64,000 nucleotides of DNA. Source: Nakamurella antarctica. GTDB lineage: Bacteria; Actinomycetota; Actinomycetes; Mycobacteriales; Nakamurellaceae. Position numbers and translations under genes: made by a program. Every line of letters begins with the position of its first letter. Within the stretch, counting starts at the first letter, position 1. The DNA is taken from assembly GCF_003860405.1 (NCBI RefSeq), contig NZ_CP034170.1, forward strand, positions 1 to 64,000, written 5' to 3'. The notes below the pieces were generated by a model. That model was not told the origin of the DNA, ran no database searches, and worked only from the letters and a program-made list of their open reading frames with translations. Positions 56,015 to 64,000 of this stretch are shown here, one piece after another.

Positions 56015-56880
56015 GTACTACTCTCCTGTCGGCGGTACCGGGATAGCCCCAGCCCTATCAGTGCGACGAGTCCGGCCGCGGTCAGTCCCATCAAGACGGC
56101 CCCCGCGATGGGTGCGTACGGCTTGTTGGGATCGGAACTGGTGGACTGCGCGAACGCGATGATCATTCTGCCAATCCCGCCCGAATAGCCGACGGACACC
56201 TCGCCCACCACGGTGCCCACAATGGCGCTCACGGCGCCCAAAGCCAGACCAGGCAACAGATACGGCACGCTGGCGGGCAGGCGCAGCTTGAGCAGCGTCT
56301 TCCACCATCCGATTCCGTAGGTGCGCATCAACTCCAAGTGGATGACGGTAGGCGAGGAAAGACCGCGAAGGGCGCCCACTGCCACGGGGAAGAAGGCGAG
56401 GAACGAGGCCACTACCGCGACCGACATCCACTTCTCCCACTCAAAAGCTCCGATCTGGATCTTGCCGCCCAAGGTCACGATCACCGGCGCGAGTGCGATC
56501 AACGGCACGGTTTGGCTCAGGATCAGCCATGGCAGCACCGCGCGTTCGGCGACAGCAAACCGCTGCATCAGCAGTGCGAGCAAGAAACCAATCAACGATC
56601 CGAACAGCCACCCAGCAGCAGCAACCCCGAGGCTATTGAGGCTGGCTTTGACCACTGCCAACCACAGGACCTCCGAACCCTGCGTCGAGTTCACCGATTC
56701 GAACGCCCGAGTCACCATGCTCCACAAGTGCGGCATCGCCCGGTCGTCGGACTTCGGCAGAATGCCAGCCACGCCATTGGTGGGACCCAACCACTTGTAC
56801 AGCTCCCAAATAGCGGCAAGGACAAGCACTCCGAGGATGCCGAAGACGATCCCCGAGAGCTTGTTCCGCGTCCTGGTCAC
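56011..56880 (-). CDS. ABC transporter permease (SsuC/ThiX type), first
   Basis: The 289-residue permease has the LMRTYGIGWWKTLLKLRLPA coupling loop. Its first helix (LSGIVFGILGVLVLAAIWEL) is followed by a long periplasmic segment. Overlaps of four bases on both sides place it between the LLM oxidoreductase and the ATPase in one operon. Confidence 0.92.
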   Translation of the reverse strand: MTRTRNKLSGIVFGILGVLVLAAIWELYKWLGPTNGVAGILPKSDDRAMPHLWSMVTRAFESVNSTQGSEVLWLAVVKASLNSLGVAAAGWLFGSLIGFLLALLMQRFAVAERAVLPWLILSQTVPLIALAPVIVTLGGKIQIGAFEWEKWMSVAVVASFLAFFPVAVGALRGLSSPTVIHLELMRTYGIGWWKTLLKLRLPASVPYLLPGLALGAVSAIVGTVVGEVSVGYSGGIGRMIIAFAQSTSSDPNKPYAPIAGAVLMGLTAAGLVALIGLGLSRYRRQESST

Positions 56881-57902
56881 TCGCCGCTTGCCTTCGCTGT
56901 GATCTGATCGCGCAGCGCGGGGATGACGGTCTCGCCGTACGCCAGCATGGTCGCTTCCTTATTGTCGTGCTGCAAGTAACCGGCAAACTGGTGCACGCCC
57001 AACGCTTTGAGCTTCTCCAGCTTCTCGATGTGCTCCTGCGCCGTACCGAGAATGCAGAAGCGGTCGATGATCTCGTCCGGAACGAAGTCGGCGTGGGTGT
57101 TGCCTGCCCGGCCGTGCTGGTTGTAGTCGTAGCCTTCGCGGCCAGCGATGTAGTCGGTGAGCGCCTGCGGGATGTTGGCGTCATTGCCGTACTTCTTGAC
57201 GATGTCGGCGACGTGGTTGCCGACCATCCCGCCGAACCAGCGACACTGGTTGCGCATGTGCTCGATATCGGTGCCGATGTACATCGGAGCGGCCACGCAG
57301 AACTTGATCGCATCGGGGTCGCGCCCCACGTTTTCTGCGGCTGCGCGGACCGTCTTGATCATCCATTCGGCAATGTCGAGGTCAGCGAGCTGCAGGATAA
57401 AGCCGTCGGCGACCTCTCCCGTGAGTTTCAGAGCCAGTGGTCCGTAGGCCGCGACCCACACCTCCAGTTCGGAGCCGACGCTCCACGGGAACCGCAGTTC
57501 CGCACCGTTATGTTGAACGGATCGGGAGTTGCCGAGCTCGCGAATTACGTGGATCGCTTCGCGCAACGTCTTGAGAGTGGTGGGTGCGCCATTTTGAACG
57601 CGGACCGCCGAGTCGCCGCGACCAATGCCGCAGACGGTCCGGTTGCCGTACATCTCGTTCAGCGTGGCGTACGTCGAAGCAGTGACCGTCCAGTCGCGGG
57701 TGGCCGGGTTGGTAACCATGGGGCCAACCTTGATCCGGTTCGTTTCGGCCAGAATCTTGCTGTAGATCACGTACGGCTCTTGCCAGAGAACGTGCGAATC
57801 GAACGTCCACACGTAATCGAAGCCGTGTTCCTCGGCCCGTTTTGCCAGCGCAACCGTGCGCGCTGACGGTGGGTTGGTCTGTAATACCGCTCCGAATTCC
57901 AT
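56877..57902 (-). CDS. LLM-class flavin/F420-dependent oxidoreductase (TIGR03842-like)
   Basis: The 341-residue TIM-barrel protein starts MEFGAVLQTNPPSARTVALA and has KRAEEHGFDYVWTFDSHVLW, IKVGPMVTNPATRDWTVTAS and GIGRGDSAVRVQNGAP. It matches the luciferase-like subfamily that co-occurs with dihydropyrimidinase genes. It could supply the redox step on a cyclic ureide with F420 or FMN; no substrate has been shown, to my knowledge. It overlaps the permease gene by four bases. Confidence 0.88.
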   Translation of the reverse strand: MEFGAVLQTNPPSARTVALAKRAEEHGFDYVWTFDSHVLWQEPYVIYSKILAETNRIKVGPMVTNPATRDWTVTASTYATLNEMYGNRTVCGIGRGDSAVRVQNGAPTTLKTLREAIHVIRELGNSRSVQHNGAELRFPWSVGSELEVWVAAYGPLALKLTGEVADGFILQLADLDIAEWMIKTVRAAAENVGRDPDAIKFCVAAPMYIGTDIEHMRNQCRWFGGMVGNHVADIVKKYGNDANIPQALTDYIAGREGYDYNQHGRAGNTHADFVPDEIIDRFCILGTAQEHIEKLEKLKALGVHQFAGYLQHDNKEATMLAYGETVIPALRDQITAKASGE

Positions 57903-57949
57903 GGATCTCTTATCTCGATAGTGAGTGGCTTGCCTGGGCTTTGAGGTTT

Positions 57950-59371
57950 TTAGATCAGGTACTGGCTGAGCCCGCGGCGGACGTACTGGCCGTCGCCCTT
58001 GGTGCCGACGTAGGCGTTGTCGTCGACAATCACCTTTCCGCGGGACAAAACCGTATCAACGTGGCCGTCGATTTCGTAACCCTCCCAGGCGGAATGGTCC
58101 ATGTTCATGTGGTGCGTCTTCTCGTACCCGATGGAGGTGTGACCGTTCGGGTTATAAATGAGGATGTCCCCATCGGCGCCCGGCGCGATGACACCCTTTT
58201 TGCCGTACATGCCGAACATGCGAGCTGGTGTGGTGGAGGTGATCTCAACCCAACGCTCGAGCGTGATGTGACCATTGACGACGCCCTGGTACAGCAGGTC
58301 CATGCGGTGCTCGACGGAGCCGATGCCGTTGGGGATCTTGCTGAAGTTGCCGATGCCCAGCTCTTTTTGGTCCTTCATGCAGAACGGGCAATGGTCGGTC
58401 GAGACCATCTGAATATCGTTGGTGCGCAACGCTTGCCACATCTGCTGCTGGTGGCCCTCCTCCTTCGAGCGCAGCGGTGTCGAGCAGACCCACTTGGCGC
58501 CTTCGAACCCGGGCGCACCCAGGTTGTCCTCGAGCGAGAGGTAGAGGTACTGCGGGCACGTCTCGCCGTAGACGTTCTGGCCGGCATCACGCGCGGTGGC
58601 GATCTGGGCGACGGCCTGCTTGGCCGATACGTGCACCACGTACAGCGGTGCGCCGGTTACGTTAGCCAACATGATGGCGCGGTGGGTGGCTTCCTCTTCC
58701 ATCTGCCAGGCCCGCGCGATGCCGTGGTAGTACGGGTCGGTCTTGCCGTCGGCGATCAACTGCTGGGCGAGAATGTCGATGGCGCTGCCGTTTTCGGCAT
58801 GCATCATCGTCAAAAGGCCGGTGGAAGCCGACTTCTGCATGGCTTTGAGGATTTGCCCGTCATCGGAGAGGAACACCCCGGGGTAGGCCATAAATAGCTT
58901 GAAGCTGGAGACGCCCTCGTCCAGGAGCCCGTCGATCGCCTTCAACGAGGCTTCGTTGACGTCGCCGATGATCTGGTGGAACCCGTAGTCGATAGCGCAG
59001 TTACCGGCGGCCTTTTCGTGCCAGGCGGCGAGACCGTCCTCGACGCGCTCGCCATACGACTGGATCGCGAAATCGACGATCGTAGTCGTCCCACCCCACG
59101 CGGCTGCGCGGGTACCGGTCTCGAAGGTATCGCTCGCTTCGGTGCCGCCGAAGGGCATTTGCATGTGCGTGTGAGCGTCGATACCACCTGGTACGACATA
59201 CTTCCCGGTGGCGTCGATGACCTTATCGACGCTTGTCTTGAGATCGTTGCCCAACAGTGTGGAGCCTGGTGCCAGGACCGCAGCGATGGTCTCGCCGTCA
59301 ATCAGCACGTCGGCAAGCGCGCGTCCGGTGGCCGATACAACCATCCCGCCGGTGATGAGAGTTGTTGTCAT
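57950..59371 (-). CDS. Dihydropyrimidinase (D-hydantoinase)
   Basis: This enzyme opens dihydrouracil, dihydrothymine or hydantoin rings to N-carbamoyl acids. The 473-residue amidohydrolase has the metal site GGIDAHTHMQMPFGG (HxH) and the carboxylated-lysine motif EGVSSFKLFMAYPG. Further ligands are LYVVHVSAKQA, MMHAENG and STDHCPFCMKDQ. It lies between the beta-ureidopropionase-type gene and the LLM gene, 47-64 bases from each. Confidence 0.93.
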   Translation of the reverse strand: MTTTLITGGMVVSATGRALADVLIDGETIAAVLAPGSTLLGNDLKTSVDKVIDATGKYVVPGGIDAHTHMQMPFGGTEASDTFETGTRAAAWGGTTTIVDFAIQSYGERVEDGLAAWHEKAAGNCAIDYGFHQIIGDVNEASLKAIDGLLDEGVSSFKLFMAYPGVFLSDDGQILKAMQKSASTGLLTMMHAENGSAIDILAQQLIADGKTDPYYHGIARAWQMEEEATHRAIMLANVTGAPLYVVHVSAKQAVAQIATARDAGQNVYGETCPQYLYLSLEDNLGAPGFEGAKWVCSTPLRSKEEGHQQQMWQALRTNDIQMVSTDHCPFCMKDQKELGIGNFSKIPNGIGSVEHRMDLLYQGVVNGHITLERWVEITSTTPARMFGMYGKKGVIAPGADGDILIYNPNGHTSIGYEKTHHMNMDHSAWEGYEIDGHVDTVLSRGKVIVDDNAYVGTKGDGQYVRRGLSQYLI

Positions 59372-59435
59372 TCGCGAAGTTTCCTAATTTTCTTAATCGG
59401 GTTCGGGGTAGGTGACTGGCGTTTGCCAGGGGTCC

Positions 59436-60284
59436 TTACGGCGCAGTGATGGCGGTGTAGGAATCCGGGCGGCGGTCACGGTAGAACTGCCAAGAGTTGC
59501 GAACTTCGCGGATAAGGCCCAAGTCCAAGTCGCGAATGACGATCTCCTCGGTGTCGGTCGAGGCGACGTCTCCGACGTAGTTGCCACGCGGATCGACGAA
59601 GTAGGACCGGCCGTAGAACGTCACAGCGTCGTCGCCGAACTCTTCTGTTTCTGTCCCGATCCGGTTATTCGCAGCCACGAAATACTGGTTGGCGGCGGCC
59701 GCGGCGGGCTGCTCCAGTTCCCAGAGTCGGTTCGACAAACCTGGCTTGGTCGCTGACGGGTTGAACACGATCTCCGCGCCGGCCAGCCCGAATTCGCGCC
59801 ATCCCTCCGGGAAGTGCCGGTCGTAACAGATGTACACGCCCACCTTGCCGACCGCGGTCTGGAAAACGGGGTAGCCCGCGTTGCCCGGACGGAAATAGAA
59901 CTTCTCCCAGAACCGGTCGACGTTCGGGATGTGGTGCTTGCGGTACTTGCCGAGGTAGGTGCCGTCGGCGTCGATGACGGCGGCCGTGTTGTAGAGAACT
60001 CCCGGCTGCTCTTCTTCATAGACCGGGAGGACGATGACCATGTGGAACTCCTTGGCCAGGGCCTGGAATCGCTCCACCGTGGGGCCGGGAACACTTTCGG
60101 CGTAGTCGTAGTATTTCGCGTCCTGGGTGATGCCGAAATAGGGTCCGTAGAACAATTCCTGGAAGCAGATGATCTGCACGTTCTGGGCGGCGGCGTCGCG
60201 CACAAACTGTTCATGTTTGGCGATCATCGACTCCTTGTCGCCGGTCCATGTTGCCTGGGTAATGGCCGAGCGCACTACGGTCAT
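59436..60284 (-). CDS. Nitrilase-superfamily beta-ureidopropionase-type amidohydrolase
   Basis: I start at ATG 60284 (MTVVRSAITQATWTGDKES), behind AGAGGAT. The 282 residues carry the nitrilase triad: Glu in VIVLPVYEEEQ, Lys in GKYRKHHIPNV and Cys in VGVYICYDRHFPEGWREF. CYDRHFPE is typical of N-carbamoyl-beta-alanine amidohydrolases. It would release CO2, ammonia and a beta-amino acid from the product of the dihydropyrimidinase. First gene of the operon. Confidence 0.9.
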   Translation of the reverse strand: MTVVRSAITQATWTGDKESMIAKHEQFVRDAAAQNVQIICFQELFYGPYFGITQDAKYYDYAESVPGPTVERFQALAKEFHMVIVLPVYEEEQPGVLYNTAAVIDADGTYLGKYRKHHIPNVDRFWEKFYFRPGNAGYPVFQTAVGKVGVYICYDRHFPEGWREFGLAGAEIVFNPSATKPGLSNRLWELEQPAAAAANQYFVAANNRIGTETEEFGDDAVTFYGRSYFVDPRGNYVGDVASTDTEEIVIRDLDLGLIREVRNSWQFYRDRRPDSYTAITAP

Positions 60285-60440
60285 GTGCAGATCCTCTCGA
60301 GGTGCTTTTCGCAAGACCAGCCGGAGTAGAACTCGCGTCCCACTGGCGCCGCTGGTGTTGTTCTGGTCCCTTCCAGTTACCTGGTTAAGACTCGATGACG
60401 ACACCCACGCTGCTGCCGGATCGGTATTGTTATTCTGGGC

Positions 60441-60466
60441 GGTGAACATTTCACCTGGGTTTCACC
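60441..60466. promoter_or_regulatory. Candidate MocR operator
   Basis: GGTGAACATTTCACC (60441-60455) is a near-perfect palindrome (GGTGAA-CAT-TTCACC), and TTTCACC repeats directly 11 bases on (60460-60466). It lies in the 235-base gap between the divergent MocR and ureidopropionase genes, where a MocR regulator normally binds repeated half-sites. Confidence 0.6.
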
Positions 60467-60519
60467 CTGTGTCGCCGGTGTTAATAAGTCAAGAGCAAAT
60501 CTCAAATCGTTAGGGACTG

Positions 60520-61851
60520 ATGCTCAACCAGATCACGACAGCGATCGAGGCGCGGACGCCCGAGGGTATCGCCGCGACTGTGTCGCGTCTGATCCGCGGC
60601 GGTGATGTGGCTCCGGGCGATAGATTGCCGACGGTCCGAGAGTTGGCAACCGAGCTGGGGGTAAGCCCGGCGACGGTGAGCAACGCCTTCAAAGCCTTGT
60701 CCGGGGTGGGGCTCATTCGCTCCCGTGGGCGGGCGGGCAGCTTCGTGCTCGACCCGGTGCCCCAGTGGATGCCCTCACACTTCGGCAAGCTCGCCGGTAG
60801 CGCCCTGCCAGCCCGGCTCGACCTCTCCACGGGCACCCCGGATCCGCTGTTACTCCCGGAACTTGGTCCCGCCCTGAGCAAGGTGCCCGCCCGCGCCCAA
60901 ACCGATAGCTACCTCGATGCCCGGGTGCTCCCCGAACTTGAACTCTGCCTGCGGGCCACCTGGCCATTTGAGCCCGGCACCCTCACCATCACCGACGGCG
61001 CGTTGGACGCGATTAGCCGGTGCCTGGAAGCAGTGGCCCGATTCGGCGACCGCATTGTGGTGGAGGAGCCGACTTTTCCGCCGTTCCTGGACATGCTCGA
61101 ACAGCTGGGTCTGCACGGTATCGGCGTGCGGATGGACGCGGAGGGCATGGTGCCAGCAGAGCTGTCGGCGGCGCTGGACTTGCACCCGAGCGCCATCTTG
61201 CTGCAGCCGCGCGCCCAAAACCCGACGGGTTGTGGATTAACCCAGTCGCGCGCCCAAGAACTTGCCCGCATCATCAAATCGAAAACTTGCGACCCCGTCA
61301 TCATCGAGGACGACCATTCCGGCGAAATCACCACGAGCGGCACTATCAGCCTGGGTAAATGGTTGCCGCACAGAACATTGCACGTGCGTAGCTACGCGAA
61401 ATCACACGGCCCCGACCTACGAGTGGGGGCGCTCGCAGGTCCGACCGAGATGCTGGACCGCATCGTTGCCCGCCGCATGCTGGGCCCCGGTTGGACATCG
61501 CGAATGATGCAGACCGTTCTCTACGAGCTGCTGACGGCCGCGGACTCGGTCACGCAGATTTCCGAAGCACGCATGGTGTACCACGCGCGGCAGCGAGCCT
61601 TGGCAGAAGCTATTGTGACGCACGGTGTTTCGCACACACCATCGGACGGGATCAACACCTGGCTACGGGTGCGGAGTGAACGGGCGGCGATGCTGCACCT
61701 CGCCGCGAGCGGCGTGAAGGTGGCGGCCGGCCGGCCCTTCTACGCGAAACCTGTTGAAACGGAACAGTTCGTGCGCATTAGCCTGTCGCGGCTCTCGCAA
61801 GATTTCGACCAGATCGGCGCCCTGCTGGCCGCAGCATCCCGCGCGGAGTAG
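60520..61851 (+). CDS. MocR-type regulator (GntR helix-turn-helix plus aminotransferase-like domain)
   Basis: The 443-residue protein has a GntR winged helix (residues about 12-78: LPTVRELATELGVSPATVSN) and a fold-type-I aminotransferase-like domain. The latter keeps the PLP lysine (RSYAKSHGPDLRVGAL, K294) and the cofactor aspartate region IIEDDHSGEI. MocR proteins sense an amine or amino acid through PLP. Divergent from the ureide operon, it is the obvious regulator, perhaps sensing beta-alanine or a carbamoyl amino acid. Confidence 0.9.
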   Translation: MLNQITTAIEARTPEGIAATVSRLIRGGDVAPGDRLPTVRELATELGVSPATVSNAFKALSGVGLIRSRGRAGSFVLDPVPQWMPSHFGKLAGSALPARLDLSTGTPDPLLLPELGPALSKVPARAQTDSYLDARVLPELELCLRATWPFEPGTLTITDGALDAISRCLEAVARFGDRIVVEEPTFPPFLDMLEQLGLHGIGVRMDAEGMVPAELSAALDLHPSAILLQPRAQNPTGCGLTQSRAQELARIIKSKTCDPVIIEDDHSGEITTSGTISLGKWLPHRTLHVRSYAKSHGPDLRVGALAGPTEMLDRIVARRMLGPGWTSRMMQTVLYELLTAADSVTQISEARMVYHARQRALAEAIVTHGVSHTPSDGINTWLRVRSERAAMLHLAASGVKVAAGRPFYAKPVETEQFVRISLSRLSQDFDQIGALLAAASRAE

Positions 61852-61856
61852 GGGAG

Positions 61857-61937
61857 GCGCCGAGGGGTGTGCGCCGAGGGGTGTGCGCCGAGGGTGTGCG
61901 CCAGCGGTGTGCGCCAGCGGTGTGCGCCGAGCGGTGG
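61857..61937. repeat. Six tandem 13-14 bp repeats
   Basis: Units GCGCCGAGGGGTGT (two copies), GCGCCGAGGGTGT, GCGCCAGCGGTGT (two copies) and GCGCCGAGCGGTGG stand in a row directly after the MocR stop. The last unit is the left arm of the hairpin at 61925, so the array seems to have grown from the hairpin arm. Confidence 0.85.
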
Positions 61938-61987
61938 GCTATGGCGAGTTTGGGGCGGCGTTTTGCGTCATAGGGCACCGCTCGGCG
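61925..61987. repeat. Long hairpin of the GCCGAG family, copy 2
   Basis: CGCCGAGCGGTGGGCTATG (61925-61943) and CATAGGGCACCGCTCGGCG (61969-61987) pair at 17 of 19 positions with a 25-base loop. It lies between the convergent MocR and oxidoreductase genes, so it may work as a two-way terminator. The arms match copies at 4241 and 63088. Confidence 0.8.
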
Positions 61988-62032
61988 AAGGATTTCGGCC
62001 CGGGCTAGCAATACGCGAGCCACCTTCTGCGC

Positions 62033-63001
62033 TCAGGCGCGTGCGGCTGCTCGGATCAGATCCAGGGCCTGCGCATTGCCAAGTGCAGTCTGCGACGCCA
62101 GCCACTGCGCGTCATGACCGCGGCTGACCTGCTGCACGTGCTCGATCATGTGTTGGAAGGCTGATTTCGGATCGGCAGTCCACGTATTTTTCAGTGAACC
62201 ATCACGCCAGAGCTCCACTGTATCAACAGGTTTCGGGTGAAACGGGTTGCTAACGCTGAGTTCGGCCGATGATCCCATAATGCGAGTGAAAGTCGAGACG
62301 GGGCGACGCATGCCGGCAGATAAAATCAACCGCTGACCGGAAGCAAAGTTGGCGATTGCAGCTGTTTCAATGTCCACCCCGGAGCCCGCAGCAGCACTAC
62401 TGGCCACGGCGGTCTCCACTTCCGAACCGAAGAGCATGCGAGCGAGTCGAATGGGGTAGCAGCCCACGTCGTAGAGGGCGCCACCGCCGAGTTGCGGAAC
62501 GAGCCGGATGTTCTCCGTCGTTGCTAAATTGAAGTGGAATTCGGAAATTATCTCTCGCAGTTCTCCCAGCTCGCCATCGTCGATGAGCTGACGCAGCAGC
62601 CCGGTCTGCGGGTGGAACGGAAACGCGAAAGCCTCCCAAAGCGGTGCATCGACAGAAACTGTCGACAGCAAATCAGCGACCTGAGCAGCGTCCAGCCCCA
62701 AGGGCTTCTCGCAGATCACCGGCTTACCAGCAGCACTCGCCGCTTTCGCCCACTGAATGTGCTGATCATTAGGGAGGGCGATGTAGATCGCATCGACGTC
62801 CGGATGGGCGATTGCGGCGGCGTAATCCGCAGTGGACTCGACGTGATTCTGCGCAGCCCATTCCCGGGCCTGCTCGGGTCGACGGCTCCCCACCACGACC
62901 GCCCTCCCGCCCGCTGCGCGCATAGCTGGAAGAAAAACCTTGGCAGCAATGTTGGCCGAGCCGAGAACGGCCCATCGGACAGGTGATGAAGACATGGTCA
63001 T
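62033..63001 (-). CDS. Gfo/Idh/MocA-family NAD(P)-dependent oxidoreductase
   Basis: From ATG 63001 (or the ATG at 62995) the protein of about 322 residues has the Rossmann motif WAVLGSANIAAKVFLPAMR, the family triad region KPVICEKPLGL (catalytic Lys), and HxxxxYDxG-type LGGGALYDVGCYPI. It oxidises or reduces a sugar or polyol; the substrate cannot be inferred here. The longer frame to 63211 runs through the hairpin repeat and is not family-like. Confidence 0.88.
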   Translation of the reverse strand: MTMSSSPVRWAVLGSANIAAKVFLPAMRAAGGRAVVVGSRRPEQAREWAAQNHVESTADYAAAIAHPDVDAIYIALPNDQHIQWAKAASAAGKPVICEKPLGLDAAQVADLLSTVSVDAPLWEAFAFPFHPQTGLLRQLIDDGELGELREIISEFHFNLATTENIRLVPQLGGGALYDVGCYPIRLARMLFGSEVETAVASSAAAGSGVDIETAAIANFASGQRLILSAGMRRPVSTFTRIMGSSAELSVSNPFHPKPVDTVELWRDGSLKNTWTADPKSAFQHMIEHVQQVSRGHDAQWLASQTALGNAQALDLIRAAARA

Positions 63002-63087
63002 TCCCGACTTGTAGCTCAAACTCTGACGTTGACAAGTAGAACCTAAGGCGGTGCCGGCCGAGCGGTGGGCCTGGAGTCCGCGAACCT

Positions 63088-63150
63088 CGCCGAGCGGTGC
63101 GCTAAAGCGCGCGACGAGCCCGATTTCGCCTCGTAGGGCACCGCTCGGCG
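63088..63150. repeat. Long hairpin of the GCCGAG family, copy 3
   Basis: CGCCGAGCGGTGCGCTA (63088-63104) pairs with TAGGGCACCGCTCGGCG (63134-63150) at 16 of 17 positions with a 29-base loop, followed by seven A. A loose extra arm GGCCGAGCGGTGGG lies at 63056-63069. It sits between two minus-strand genes. The third member of the interspersed hairpin family. Confidence 0.8.
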
Positions 63151-63168
63151 AAAAAAAGAGGGTGCGGG

Positions 63169-64000
63169 TCAGGCGGGGGTGAGCGTGATCAGTCGCCCGC
63201 CGATGAGCCACTCCGTGACGTGAACGGCTCCGGCAGCATCAACCGCAATCCCATGCGGGCTCCGGAACGTCCCCGGAACCAACGTGGGTCGCACCAAAAC
63301 CCCGTCAACCCGCTCGTTCGGCCAGTCCGCGGATCGCGGTAGCGTCGGGTCGCCGTATCTCGCAGTGCACACGTCGTTCTCGTCGAAGGTGACGAGTCCG
63401 CCGCCCAGTTCGGTCACCCACAGGGTGTTGCCCTCAAAAGCGAAACCCGATGGGCTGGTGAGGATGTCGCCGCCAAACGAACCCAGTTCGTCGCCACCGG
63501 AAGAGAGGCGAAGGATGCGCCGGTTGCCCCTGTCGGCCACCAAAATCTGCACGTCCTCGCTCCGAGGATCCACCGCGATGGCGTGCGGTTGGTGCAACCT
63601 GATGCCGTCCGTGGTTGTCGTCTTGGACCAGAGAAGCTCGCCCGCTCGGGTGAAGCAGTGCACGGCGCTCTGGCCGTAGCCATCTGCAACCCAGATGCGG
63701 TCGTCCGTCACCGCAATACTGGTGGGCCGCCATGCTTGGAGTTCTGGCGCAACCGCAGCGGCGGAGATCTCCTGCAGCACAACGCCATCCATGCCCAAAC
63801 GGACGACGCGTCCGGGGGTGTCGACGATGGGCTCGTTTTCCTCGCCGGTGGGCATCGGCTTAAAGCCGTTGTCCGCGACCCAGAGCGAAGGCGCGCCCTC
63901 GCTCGGAACGTTGTCGAGCCACATATCGTGGCATTCGGTGATTTCCAGTTCGGCCGACAGCATCGGAGCGGGGGAGGCACCGACGAGCACCAGGTGGTTT
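63169..64000 (-). CDS. NHL/SMP-30-like beta-propeller protein, 5' end outside the window
   Basis: The C-terminal 273 or more residues show repeated propeller blades: APSLWVADNGFKPMPTG, TSIAVTDDRIWVADGYGQSA, HAIAVDPRSEDVQILVADRG and SPHGIAVDAAGAVHVTEWL. Such proteins are lactonases or scaffold-like sensors. The frame stays open to base 64000 (NHLVLVGAS), so the true start probably lies further upstream. Confidence 0.7.
   Translation of the reverse strand, partial: NHLVLVGASPAPMLSAELEITECHDMWLDNVPSEGAPSLWVADNGFKPMPTGEENEPIVDTPGRVVRLGMDGVVLQEISAAAVAPELQAWRPTSIAVTDDRIWVADGYGQSAVHCFTRAGELLWSKTTTTDGIRLHQPHAIAVDPRSEDVQILVADRGNRRILRLSSGGDELGSFGGDILTSPSGFAFEGNTLWVTELGGGLVTFDENDVCTARYGDPTLPRSADWPNERVDGVLVRPTLVPGTFRSPHGIAVDAAGAVHVTEWLIGGRLITLTPA

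Noticed and set aside
57842-58897. 351-residue frame opposite the dihydropyrimidinase
   Set aside because: Antisense shadow of a clear amidohydrolase gene.

Overview
This window is the chromosomal replication-origin region of a high-GC Gram-positive bacterium (Actinomycetota). The order dnaA - oriC - dnaN - gnd - recF - DciA-like (DUF721) - gyrB - gyrA - DUF3566 - tRNA-Ile - DLW-39-type microprotein - tRNA-Ala is the actinobacterial arrangement. DnaA boxes of the TTGTCCACA type, frequent GTG starts, an F420-type luciferase-like oxidoreductase and a KmtR-like metal sensor agree with this. A Frankiales/Nakamurellales-like lineage is my guess only.

Layout. 1-12.2 kb: intact core replication genes, ending in two tRNAs and a perfect 18-bp-stem terminator. 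12.2-22 kb: an accessory stretch beginning at tRNA-Ala. It holds a duplicated 15-bp tRNA 3' end, a decayed tyrosine integrase, IS3 and IS1380 relics, a decayed PucR-type regulator, and an intact divergent four-gene cassette: a CorA-like membrane protein plus a divergent IspF paralogue on one side, a GT2 glycosyltransferase plus a metallophosphatase on the other. 22-25.8 kb: a secreted CHRD-like protein, an FAD oxidoreductase and an APC-like membrane protein. 25.8-31.7 kb: mostly single genes, many visibly decaying (GNAT, DHFR-like, VOC, mycoredoxin, DinB-like, FocA and an unnamed family), with an intact DUF2332 protein, SRPBCC protein and DUF4440 protein among them. 32-36.4 kb: a KmtR-like sensor with a His-tailed EamA exporter, a ChaA-type antiporter, and a sigma factor/membrane protein pair.

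36.4-45.6 kb: a galactoside-utilisation operon on the minus strand. It encodes a GH36 alpha-galactosidase, a lipoprotein sugar-binding protein, two permeases, a GH42 beta-galactosidase and a ROK regulator, with a TTGACC-17-TAAATT promoter and a nearby 10-8-10 inverted repeat. 45.6-51.4 kb: an AAA ATPase, a TraR/DksA-type zinc protein, an MMPL transporter, an APC permease and two possible small proteins. 51.6-61.9 kb: a cyclic ureide/reductive pyrimidine breakdown cluster. It encodes a nitrilase-type beta-ureidopropionase, a dihydropyrimidinase, an LLM flavin/F420 oxidoreductase, an NMT1-type ABC importer (two permeases, an ATPase and a binding protein) and a class III aminotransferase, divergent from a MocR regulator. 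The dihydropyrimidine dehydrogenase that normally starts the pathway is not in the window. 62-64 kb: a Gfo/Idh/MocA oxidoreductase and an NHL/SMP-30-like protein cut by the window edge.

A family of long hairpins with arms related to GCCGAGCGGTGCGCTA recurs in three intergenic gaps (4.2, 61.9 and 63.1 kb).
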